Source: Chloroflexota bacterium (GTDB lineage: Bacteria > Chloroflexota > Limnocylindria > Limnocylindrales > Limnocylindraceae). From it: a stretch of 8,984 nt of DNA. Below the pieces are notes generated by a model that was not told the origin of the DNA, ran no database searches, and saw nothing but the letters and a program-made list of their open reading frames with translations. A program made the translations under genes and the position numbers. The stretch's first letter is position 1. Every line of letters begins with the position of its first letter. Location of the stretch: NCBI GenBank assembly GCA_009692905.1, contig SHYI01000035.1, forward strand, positions 1 to 8,984. The letters are read 5' to 3'. Shown piece by piece: positions 1-6,207 of the stretch.

Positions 1-939
1 AACTCGCTCTGGTCGTATGCGCTGCGCTATCCGAAGAAGTTCCCAGAGGGCCCGGCCGTAGCGCTCAGCACCGCACTGGGCACCGCGTTCAACGTCAAGA
101 TTGACGCGACCGCCGTCGTCGTGATTCCAACCTTCGTCAAGATCATTGATCAGCTTGGCGGCGTTGACCTCACCATTCAGCGGACCATTCTTGACGTCTC
201 CTATCGAACCAACATGGACGGGGCACGACTACCCGCCGGAAACTGGCACATGAGTGGTGAGTGCGCGCTCGCCTACGCGCGCATCCGGAAGGCGCCAGGG
301 ACCGACGACATGACGCGTGGCCCCCGACAGATTGAGATCCTGCTCGCCGCCCGCGATGAGTTGGCGCGCAGCGGAAACTTTGTGGGCAACGCGCTCGCGC
401 TCCTTGATGTGATTGGCGATGGGGTGCGCACCGACCTCAATCCGGCTCTTGTTCCGCAGCTTGCTGAGGCGGCTGGATCGTTTGACACGAGCAAGATCGT
501 GCGCGCCGTGATCCAGCCAGGAGACACGATCCTGCGCTATCGACATAAGGGCGAATACAGCCCCTTCGGCTCCGTCGTCTTCTTTGATGCAGCGCGAATG
601 TCGCTGCTTGGCACGCGCCTCTTCCCCGCTCCGGGAACTCGGCCATGGGGATTCCCCGCAACAAAAAGCGAGCCGAAGCTTGGTGCCGAGGCTGGGTTCA
701 GCCCCGCCCCACTCGCCAGTGGCGCATCTCCAACGCCGACTGCAACACCGTCGCCATCGCTGACGCACCCGTTCCCAACCTTGGCCTCGTGCGACGCTGG
801 GCTGCCGCTGCCGCGCTACACCCCGACTCCAGATCCAACCGCTCCACCAGAGAGCGCCTCACCAAGCCCAACGCCCACAGAGACAGTCACACCCACGCCG
901 ATTCCAAGCGCATCAGAGAGCGTGCCCGCCGCCCCATAG
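1..939 (+). CDS. LytR-CpsA-Psr (LCP) family glycopolymer ligase, 5'-truncated by window edge
   Basis: LCP enzymes sit on the outer face of the membrane and transfer lipid-linked glycopolymers onto peptidoglycan. The reading frame is open from base 1, so the ATG-less start at 121 is internal and the N-terminal anchor and first half of the domain lie outside the window. Counting from the first codon (312 residues present), the LCP signature is clear: GGVDL at 53-57, LPAG at 77-80, ALAYARIR at 89-96 with the paired arginines R94 and R96, and D102/D103...R106..R109-Q110, which matches the family D-x-x-R-x-x-RQ active-site block. From about residue 233 to the end the protein is a low-complexity tail rich in Pro, Thr, Ser and Ala with repeated TPTP/SPSP units, probably an extended wall-spanning segment. 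The hydrolase gene follows 47 bp downstream on the same strand. The family call is secure; the polymer attached cannot be told from sequence. Confidence 0.9.
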   Translation, partial: NSLWSYALRYPKKFPEGPAVALSTALGTAFNVKIDATAVVVIPTFVKIIDQLGGVDLTIQRTILDVSYRTNMDGARLPAGNWHMSGECALAYARIRKAPGTDDMTRGPRQIEILLAARDELARSGNFVGNALALLDVIGDGVRTDLNPALVPQLAEAAGSFDTSKIVRAVIQPGDTILRYRHKGEYSPFGSVVFFDAARMSLLGTRLFPAPGTRPWGFPATKSEPKLGAEAGFSPAPLASGASPTPTATPSPSLTHPFPTLASCDAGLPLPRYTPTPDPTAPPESASPSPTPTETVTPTPIPSASESVPAAP

Positions 940-974
940 CGCGCAACGGCCACGGCCTCTCGGATCATGCCTCG

Positions 975-980
975 TAGAAT
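975..980 (+). promoter_or_regulatory. possible -10 element of a leaderless transcript
   Basis: A TAGAAT hexamer lies six bases before the ATG at 987, and no Shine-Dalgarno sequence is visible between the LCP stop and this ATG. The spacing would place transcription initiation at or next to the start codon. No convincing -35 box is seen. This is inference from one short motif. Confidence 0.3.
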
Positions 981-986
981 CCCACC

Positions 987-1868
987 ATGCCGTCACTGCA
1001 ACACAACCTATTCGGGTGGATCTTGGGAGCGATTGCGGCGCTGAAGCCGCCTCGAGACGATGCGCATGCCCGTGCGATGTTCGCGCGAATGCACAGCCAG
1101 AAGCCTGCGCTCCCGCCGAAGGGAATCCTGAAGACGGTGAGCGCAGAGGTTGATCAGACGCTTGGCTTCCCGGTGTGGACTCTTACCCCAAAGAGCGGCA
1201 GTACTGGCGTGGAGATGGTGTATCTGCATGGCGGAGCCTACGTAGGCGACGCCTCAGTCATTCACTGGAATCTCTGTGCAGAGATCGCTCGTGAAAGTGG
1301 CGCCACGGTGCTCCTGCCGATCTATCCGCTCGCCCCTGAGGCAACATGGTCAACGTCGTTTGATGCGCTCCTGCAGTTGGCGCGAGGGAGCGGCGGCAGC
1401 GCACCGGTGCTGATGGGCGATTCTGCCGGCGGTGGGCTGGCACTGGCCCTTGCGCAACGCGTCGCAGCAAGCGGTGGCTCACCTCGTGTCGCACTCATCT
1501 CGCCCTGGCTTGACGTGACGATGTCTGATCCCACAACGCCAACATACGACCGCGCCGACCCCATTCTCAGCGCGCCATTCCTTGAGGTTGCGGGTCGCTT
1601 CTGGGCTGGGAACGATGATCCGCGCCGCGCTGAAGTGAGTCCGCAGTTCGGTTCGCTCCGCGGGATTGGCGAGCTGCTGCTCTTTAGTGGCTCGCGCGAC
1701 GTGCTCTACCCACAAGCGCTCCGGCTGGTGGCAGATGCGAAGGCTGCTGGCGTCTCCTGCACCGCCTATCTCGAGGAGGGGCTTGTGCACGTGTATCCGC
1801 TGCTACCAATCCCCGAGGCGAAGGGACCGCGCGCGGCACTTAGCGCGTTTGTTCGAGCTCACTCCTAA
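987..1868 (+). CDS. alpha/beta hydrolase, hormone-sensitive lipase (HSL) family esterase
   Basis: This is a 293-residue carboxylic-ester hydrolase, a usual length for the bacterial HSL (family IV) group. The oxyanion-hole motif HGG is at 81-83, YPLAPE at 113-118 stands for the family YRLAPE, and the nucleophile elbow GDSAGG is at 144-149 with catalytic S146. The rest of the triad is probably D238 (in SGSRDVLYP) and H268 (in GLVHVYP). No signal peptide is obvious, although residues 8-19 are moderately hydrophobic, so a cytoplasmic location is likely. The ATG at 987 is preceded by TAGAAT rather than a ribosome binding site, so the message may be leaderless. The 3' end overlaps the convergent rdgB gene by 29 bp. 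The physiological substrate is unknown; small acyl esters are typical for the family. Nothing in the context ties it firmly to the upstream LCP gene. Confidence 0.9.
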   Translation: MPSLQHNLFGWILGAIAALKPPRDDAHARAMFARMHSQKPALPPKGILKTVSAEVDQTLGFPVWTLTPKSGSTGVEMVYLHGGAYVGDASVIHWNLCAEIARESGATVLLPIYPLAPEATWSTSFDALLQLARGSGGSAPVLMGDSAGGGLALALAQRVAASGGSPRVALISPWLDVTMSDPTTPTYDRADPILSAPFLEVAGRFWAGNDDPRRAEVSPQFGSLRGIGELLLFSGSRDVLYPQALRLVADAKAAGVSCTAYLEEGLVHVYPLLPIPEAKGPRAALSAFVRAHS

Positions 1869-2448
1869 GCGCTGCTGCAACCAGGGCGGCGGCACGGCCG
1901 CGATGGCTGAGCGCATCCTTCTCGGCTGGGGCTCGTTCCGCCATCGTTCGACCATCAACCTCAAAGATCGGGTCATATCCGAAGCCGAACTCCCCTCGCG
2001 GCGCTGTTGTGAGAGCGCCTGGGCACTCGCCGCGGAAGGTGCGCTCTGAGCCGTTGACCGGATCAATCAGCGCCATGGTGCAGACGAAGCGCGCCGATCT
2101 ATCAACCACCCCCGCCGTTTCAACAAGGAGCTTCTCGTAGTTCTGCACATCGGTGGCGTTCGGGCCGGCGTAGCGACGCGTGTAGACACCAGGTGCACCG
2201 TTCAGCGCCACCACCTCAAGGCCAGAGTCGTCGGCGAGCGTCCACTCACCGGATGCCTCTGCATACCAGCGAGCCTTCTGCAGCGCGTTCTCTTCGAACG
2301 TTGTGCCGTCTTCTGGTGCCTCGTCGGTGATGCCAAGGTCGCGCAGCGTCACCAGGTCAATCGGCAGATCGCCGAAGAGGCGTTGCAGTTCGATCAGCTT
2401 ATGCGCGGAGCCGGTGGCGACAAGGAGCCGCCGTCGCGGCGCGATCAC
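1840..2448 (-). CDS. rdgB: XTP/dITP pyrophosphatase (RdgB/HAM1 family)
   Basis: This 202-residue enzyme hydrolyses non-canonical purine nucleotides (XTP, ITP, dITP) to the monophosphate and pyrophosphate, keeping deaminated bases out of DNA and RNA. Family motifs appear in order: ATGSAHK at 11-17, [14 protein letters not shown] at 46-59, LADDSGLEV at 71-79 with the catalytic acidic pair D73/D74, [12 protein letters not shown] at 84-95, GFGYDPIF at 155-162 and SHRGRA at 181-186. The first motif is unusual, with Ser14 where the family almost always has Asn (TGN). The start is GTG inside a GTGA overlap with the rph stop codon and has no clear Shine-Dalgarno of its own, so translation is probably coupled to rph. 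It is the last gene of the four-gene operon, and its last 29 bases overlap the end of the convergent hydrolase gene. The rph-rdgB pairing is common in bacteria and supports the call. Confidence 0.95.
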   Translation of the reverse strand: MIAPRRRLLVATGSAHKLIELQRLFGDLPIDLVTLRDLGITDEAPEDGTTFEENALQKARWYAEASGEWTLADDSGLEVVALNGAPGVYTRRYAGPNATDVQNYEKLLVETAGVVDRSARFVCTMALIDPVNGSERTFRGECPGALTTAPRGEFGFGYDPIFEVDGRTMAERAPAEKDALSHRGRAAALVAAALRSELEQTR

Positions 2449-3158
2449 GCGCCGGCGAGGGTGTCGCGCTGGAACTTGATGAGGTCGGCGATCCCGGCGT
2501 CGGCAAGCTTCAACATCTCGTCGAGCGCAGTACGGTGGAACGGATCCTGTTCAGCCGTGCCCTGCAGTTCGACATAGTGGCCAGCGTCGGTGGCGACCAC
2601 GTTCAGGTCGACATCGGCACGGCTGTCCTCTTCGTACGGCAGGTCGAGAACGGCCTGGCCGTCGACGATGCCGACCGAGACGGCGGCAACGTTGCGCACC
2701 AGGTGCGCCTCAAGCTTCTTGGCGCGCATGGCGAGGGCGAGGGCGATCCAGCCGCCAGTGATGCTGGCGCAGCGGGTGCCGCCATCGGCTACGAGCACGT
2801 CGCAGTCGATGAGAATCGAGCGCTCACCGAGTTTGGTCAGGTTGACCGACTGGCGAAGGGCGCGGCCGATCAGTCGCTGAATCTCGTGGGTGCGGCCGCC
2901 AAGCTTGCCGCGGACCGCCTCGCGGTCGGAGCGGGTGTTGGTGGCGCGCGGCAGCATGCTGTATTCGGCGGTGACCCAACCGGTCCCCTTGCCGCGAAGG
3001 TGTGGCGGCACGCGCTCTTCAATAGAGGCTGAGCAGATCACGACCGTGTTGCCGATCGAGATGATGGCGGAGCCCTCGGCCCACTTCTGGACACCGAGTT
3101 CAATCTTCAGCTCGCGGAGTTGATCTACCGCGCGTCCGTCGGCTCGTACCTTGCTCAT
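2445..3158 (-). CDS. rph: ribonuclease PH (tRNA 3'-end phosphorolytic exonuclease)
   Basis: RNase PH trims the 3' ends of tRNA precursors and other RNAs by phosphorolysis in the cytoplasm, as a hexamer of dimers. The protein has 237 residues, the normal length, and is collinear with the E. coli enzyme: SIEERVP at 45-51, TAEYSMLPR at 63-71, [16 protein letters not shown] at 87-102 including phosphate-site R89, [10 protein letters not shown] at 124-133 with R129, and the metal-binding aspartates D178 and D184 in [19 protein letters not shown] near residues 200-207 is the usual C-terminal motif. All expected catalytic residues are present, so it should be active. The ATG is nine bases after the mazG stop and is preceded by a purine-rich stretch (AAAGGG, then a G run) overlapping the mazG end. 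Its stop codon overlaps the rdgB GTG start. Confidence 0.97.
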   Translation of the reverse strand: MSKVRADGRAVDQLRELKIELGVQKWAEGSAIISIGNTVVICSASIEERVPPHLRGKGTGWVTAEYSMLPRATNTRSDREAVRGKLGGRTHEIQRLIGRALRQSVNLTKLGERSILIDCDVLVADGGTRCASITGGWIALALAMRAKKLEAHLVRNVAAVSVGIVDGQAVLDLPYEEDSRADVDLNVVATDAGHYVELQGTAEQDPFHRTALDEMLKLADAGIADLIKFQRDTLAGA

Positions 3159-3167
3159 CGTGCCCCC

Positions 3168-4397
3168 CTACCCTTTCACTTCGCGCTCGGCGGCTTTTGC
3201 CTCATCCCAGAGCGCATCTAATGTGGTGAAGTCTGCATCTTTTAGCACGATCCCGCGTGAAGCGGCGCGGCGCTCAACCTCGCCGAAGCGGCGCCGGAAC
3301 TTATCGTTGGCCCCGCGGAGTGCCGCCTCGGCATCAATGCCGCTGCGGCGACCCAGGTTCACGATCACGGCGAGCACGTCGCCCAGCTCCTCTTGTGCGT
3401 GCGCCAATGCGGCGGCGCTTGATGCCTGCGTACTGGTGATCTGGTCGGGGTGCCCAGCCTCGGCGAGCGCCTCATCGAGCTCGGCCAGCTCTTCGCTGAT
3501 CTTCGCCCGCACGCCGTCGAGGGTTGGCCAGTCGTAGCCAACGGCACTGGCGCGGTCTTGCAGCTCGCGGCTCGCCGAAAGCGCCGGGAGTCCGCGGCTC
3601 ACCCCATCAAGCGCACCCTTGACCTTCTCGCCTTCGCCGGCCGCGGCACGTTCGCCCGCCTTGATCGCCTCCCAGTTCCGCTGCACGTCGCGCGTCGTTG
3701 CTACGCTCGCGTCACCGAAGACGTGTGGGTGTCGGCGCACGATCTTGCGCACGAGCCCGTCCTGCACATCGGCAAGATCAAAGTCGCCGCGCTCCTGCGC
3801 GATCTGGGAGTGCAGCACCACCTGCAGCAACACGTCACCGAGCTCCTCGGCTAGATCGGCGGTAGCTCGTGGTCGCTCCGCCTCGCTCGCAGACTCAAGC
3901 GCCGCGATTGCGTCATGCAGCTCCCAGGCCTCTTCAATGAGGTGCTTCGCCAGTGATGCATGGGTCTGCTCGCGATCCCACGGGCAGCCGTCGGGTGCAC
4001 GGAGGCGGGCGCTGAGCCACGGCATCGTCCACGGTGTGGCGAAGGCGTCGAGCGGCTCGAGCCCTGCGATGTAGACGGCTTGCTCCTGGCCCGCGCCACC
4101 GGATGTGCAGGAGCGAAGGGTGCTGGCGCCGCCACTCGGCAGCAGCCTCACCGCTCGTTCGGCGCCGTAGAGGCGCGAAAGGAGGGCAAAACCTGAACCA
4201 CTGCGGCCCGGCAACTGGTTACTCGTCGTTGCGCTGTCAAGAAGCACGATGAGTGGGCGCGCCGTATCAATGGCAACGGCACCGCACTGGCTCAGCACAA
4301 CGATAGTGATGCCGTTCGTCGGATCTAGGCTCGCATCGGCGCGTTGCGCAGCTGCGATAAGGGCGTCAAGCGATCCGCTGAACCCCTTCGCGGTCAC
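3168..4397 (-). CDS. mazG: MazG nucleoside triphosphate pyrophosphohydrolase with truncated YabN-type methylase N-terminus
   Basis: MazG hydrolyses NTPs and dNTPs to monophosphates and pyrophosphate. Two MazG domains follow each other, as in E. coli MazG. The first runs about 123-245, with ARLRAPDGCPWDREQTH at 130-146, the EExxE helix at E155/E156/E159, EELGD at 184-188 and RRHPHVFGD at 221-229. The second runs about 280-400, with EELAE at 302-306 and EELGD at 336-340. The first 120 residues are extra. They resemble the C-terminal subdomain of the tetrapyrrole methylase half of YabN-like fusions (TARPLIVLL at 45-53, then a helix and VRLLPSGG), but the SAM-binding N-terminal half is absent. 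The GTG at 4397 is the only usable start: an in-frame TGA lies 13 codons upstream (4437-4439) with no ATG, GTG or TTG between. The start shares a GTGA overlap with the upstream isomerase stop, and the nearest GGAGG is 19 bases away, so translation looks coupled. Pyrophosphohydrolase function is secure; the role of the N-terminal region is unknown. Confidence 0.92.
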   Translation of the reverse strand: MTAKGFSGSLDALIAAAQRADASLDPTNGITIVVLSQCGAVAIDTARPLIVLLDSATTSNQLPGRSGSGFALLSRLYGAERAVRLLPSGGASTLRSCTSGGAGQEQAVYIAGLEPLDAFATPWTMPWLSARLRAPDGCPWDREQTHASLAKHLIEEAWELHDAIAALESASEAERPRATADLAEELGDVLLQVVLHSQIAQERGDFDLADVQDGLVRKIVRRHPHVFGDASVATTRDVQRNWEAIKAGERAAAGEGEKVKGALDGVSRGLPALSASRELQDRASAVGYDWPTLDGVRAKISEELAELDEALAEAGHPDQITSTQASSAAALAHAQEELGDVLAVIVNLGRRSGIDAEAALRGANDKFRRRFGEVERRAASRGIVLKDADFTTLDALWDEAKAAEREVKG

Positions 4398-6133
4398 GGA
4401 GTTGGCGAAGCCCCAGCCTCCTGCACCACAGCTCCGTCAATCGCTACGCGCGCAGCGGAGCGGTAGAGGTCGAGCCAAATCGAGAAGCCACTCGCCTTGA
4501 TGCCCGTGATCTGATCAGCCGTCAGCGCACGCATCTCCACGCCATCAACATGCACGATGAGATAGGTGTTGGAACTCTCGACAACGGCGCTCGTGCCGCC
4601 AGCCTTCAGCCCCCACACCACGCTGCCAAGCTCTGGGTTGACCGTGTACTTCGGCACGTAGCCTGGGCTTGCGAAGGTGAGCTCTTCAATCGCAAGCGTG
4701 GCGGTGGTGGCGGCATCCTTGAAGTCCACACCGTCAACGGCAAGCGCCGTGGCAAGTTCGTCGAGACGATCCTTGAGCGATGGCCGACGCGCATCGAACT
4801 CAATCACGTGATAGCCAAACTCGGTCTTAATTGGGCCGAGGATGTCGTTGTGCTCCACCCCGTCGGCCCAAATTGCCGCCTCAAATTCTGCAACGTAGGT
4901 CCCCTTCGGTGCCCACACCAAGAGTCCGCCGTCGGCGCCAGAGGTCTTGTCGTCACTCTTCTTCGCTTCAGTCTCGAAGCTTGCGCCGTTCTTCAGGCGG
5001 GCGACAAGATCAATCGCCTCTTTCTCGGCGGCGGCCCAGGCCGGATCCGTAGGTTCGAGGTCGCCTGCAGTGTTCGGATCATCGTTTGGGCTGTAGAGGA
5101 TGTGGCTGACCTGAATCTGCGCAGCATCTGTCTCTGGAACGGTAGCCGCAACGTAGCTGACCTCGCGCTGCTCAACTGGGCCAGCGAGTAGCTGCGCCGT
5201 GATCTTATCGCTGAGGGCGGTCTGCAACGCGCGCTCCTCGGTCATGCGCTCGTAGAGGCCGCGATCAATCCCTGCGTCACTGATCTGCTTCTCAAAGTCT
5301 GGATCGAGCTTCGAAGCCTGGGACTTCTCAAGGCGGAAGATGACGAACTGATCTTCTGAGCGCGCAATGACGGCGGTTATCGGCTGGGTAGAGCCATCCG
5401 CTGACGGCATAAGCGCCCAGGCGGCCGCATATCCGAGATCCTCTGTCGGATCTTCGGCCTCCGCGGTCCAGCCAACGAGCCCACCAAGCTCAGCAAATGA
5501 GTCGTCTGAATCTCGCTTCGCAATTGTGGCGAAATCGCCGCCCGCCTTGATCTCGGCGAGAGCGGCCTCAGCCTTCGCCTTCGCTGCCGCTCGTGTGGCG
5601 GCGGTTGGCTTCTTCGTCTGCGCATCATCGGCGGCATCGATGCTGATGCGGCGGAAGAGTCGTAGCTCTGGGAGCGTTGTCTCCTTCGCCCATTCAGTGG
5701 CGAACACGGCTGGGTCGAAGGTAACGCCATTTGCCGCGGCGAGGTCGCGAATAAGAAGCGTGTCGACCATGTCGGTCGTAACCTGGTTACTGATTGCCTC
5801 TGCCTGCTCATTCAGCGCCTGTAGGGCGGTGTCGCCGGCGCTATTGCTCATGGTGCCAGCGGCAACGCGGGCGCGAATGCGTGAACCCTCGAGAGCGATG
5901 CGGAAGGCGGTGACCTCGGCGCGAGCCTTTGCCTCAGCCTTGTTGATCCCAGCGTTATTCACTTCAACCGCGGGTGCCCAGGTGCTGTCATAGACGGAGT
6001 AGCCGGCAACGCCGACGAGGAGGGCTCCAGCAAGGGCGATCGCAACAACGAATGAGAGGTTGGTTAGCGCCGTTTTGTCGGCGGCCTGAAATCGGGCGGC
6101 GGCTCGGGCGCGTAGGCGTGCGATCGGGTTCAT
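4394..6133 (-). CDS. membrane-anchored multidomain parvulin-type peptidyl-prolyl isomerase (PrsA/SurA-like)
   Basis: This 579-residue protein probably helps exported proteins fold by cis-trans isomerisation of prolyl bonds. A basic N-terminus (residues 1-20) and one hydrophobic segment (about 26-47) make a signal anchor, with the rest outside the membrane; there is no lipobox cysteine, unlike PrsA. An Ala/Glu-rich helical region (60-150) resembles a SurA/PrsA chaperone domain. Parvulin domain 2 (about 338-448) is canonical: SHILY with H344, GADGGLLVWAPKGTYV at 399-414 and FGYHVIEF at 439-446 with H442. Domain 1 (about 155-270) keeps FATIAKRDSDD and GGLVGW but seems to lack both histidines. 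A third, partial copy may lie at 485-530. The start is well supported by an AAGGAGGA ribosome binding site nine bases upstream. It heads the operon with mazG, rph and rdgB, and its stop overlaps the mazG start. PPIase family membership is secure; the clients are unknown. Confidence 0.9.
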   Translation of the reverse strand: MNPIARLRARAAARFQAADKTALTNLSFVVAIALAGALLVGVAGYSVYDSTWAPAVEVNNAGINKAEAKARAEVTAFRIALEGSRIRARVAAGTMSNSAGDTALQALNEQAEAISNQVTTDMVDTLLIRDLAAANGVTFDPAVFATEWAKETTLPELRLFRRISIDAADDAQTKKPTAATRAAAKAKAEAALAEIKAGGDFATIAKRDSDDSFAELGGLVGWTAEAEDPTEDLGYAAAWALMPSADGSTQPITAVIARSEDQFVIFRLEKSQASKLDPDFEKQISDAGIDRGLYERMTEERALQTALSDKITAQLLAGPVEQREVSYVAATVPETDAAQIQVSHILYSPNDDPNTAGDLEPTDPAWAAAEKEAIDLVARLKNGASFETEAKKSDDKTSGADGGLLVWAPKGTYVAEFEAAIWADGVEHNDILGPIKTEFGYHVIEFDARRPSLKDRLDELATALAVDGVDFKDAATTATLAIEELTFASPGYVPKYTVNPELGSVVWGLKAGGTSAVVESSNTYLIVHVDGVEMRALTADQITGIKASGFSIWLDLYRSAARVAIDGAVVQEAGASPTP

Positions 6134-6142
6134 GCTCAGTGA

Positions 6143-6150
6143 TCCTCCTT
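6143..6150 (-). promoter_or_regulatory. strong Shine-Dalgarno for the isomerase gene
   Basis: On the minus strand the sequence AAGGAGGA lies nine bases before the ATG at 6133. It is a near-perfect anti-16S match, fixes the isomerase start, and is the clearest ribosome binding site in the window. Confidence 0.75.
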
Positions 6151-6172
6151 CAGTGGGGGCCTGGTTAGGGGC

Positions 6173-6178
6173 AGTATA
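6173..6178 (-). promoter_or_regulatory. -10 element of the isomerase-mazG-rph-rdgB operon promoter
   Basis: TATACT on the minus strand is a good sigma-70-type -10 hexamer, 39 bases before the isomerase ATG, giving an expected leader of roughly 30 bases that contains the AAGGAGGA site. No recognisable -35 box is present at the expected distance; the spacer holds a run of seven C (G on the plus strand, 6179-6185). This is probably the promoter for the whole four-gene operon, because the genes downstream leave almost no room for others. Confidence 0.45.
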
Positions 6179-6192
6179 GGGGGGGCGGGTGC

Positions 6193-6198
6193 TATTCT
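6193..6198 (+). promoter_or_regulatory. possible -10 element of the exporter operon, near-leaderless
   Basis: TATTCT lies nine bases before the ATG at 6208, which would put the transcript start within a few bases of the start codon. No Shine-Dalgarno is visible before that ATG; the intervening bases are pyrimidine-rich. It is divergent from the operon promoter at 6173-6178, and the two -10 elements are only 14 bases apart, so the promoters could compete. No clear -35 box is seen. Confidence 0.35.
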
Positions 6199-6207
6199 CG
6201 CCCTCTC

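Larger units (their letters stand above)
6134..6207. promoter_or_regulatory. divergent intergenic promoter region
   Basis: These 74 bases separate the start of the minus-strand isomerase operon from the start of the plus-strand exporter operon, and they are the longest gene-free stretch in the window. They hold the AAGGAGGA ribosome binding site and TATACT box for the minus operon, a TATTCT box for the plus operon and a run of seven G at 6179-6185. No inverted repeat that would suggest a dedicated operator was seen. Confidence 0.55.

Noticed and set aside
781..792. LASC tetrapeptide in the LCP tail as a lipobox
   Set aside because: It lies near the C-terminus with no preceding hydrophobic signal segment, so it cannot be a lipoprotein cleavage site.
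898..909. LCP tail and hydrolase upstream region as a separate small gene in the +3 frame (645-977)
   Set aside because: The 110-residue frame overlaps the LCP tail, whose own reading frame has clear domain continuity and a biased Pro/Thr composition; the alternative product is Arg-rich and has no recognisable feature, as expected for a shadow frame in GC-rich DNA.
1887..1902. GC-rich potential hairpin just after the hydrolase stop as a terminator
   Set aside because: The stem is only five base pairs, it has no following T-run on either strand, and it lies inside rdgB coding sequence (the Ala-rich C-terminal part).
2535..3032. 165-residue plus-strand frame opposite rph
   Set aside because: It is fully antisense to RNase PH, which has every catalytic residue; the frame is a mirror of codon bias.
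4550..5191. 213-residue open frame on the plus strand opposite the isomerase
   Set aside because: It lies wholly antisense to a well-supported gene, has no recognisable domain or ribosome binding site, and long antisense frames are common in GC-rich coding DNA.
5367..5993. 208-residue plus-strand frame opposite the isomerase N-terminal half
   Set aside because: The Ala/Ser/Arg-rich composition mirrors the complement of Ala/Glu/Asp codons in the real gene; no domain is seen.
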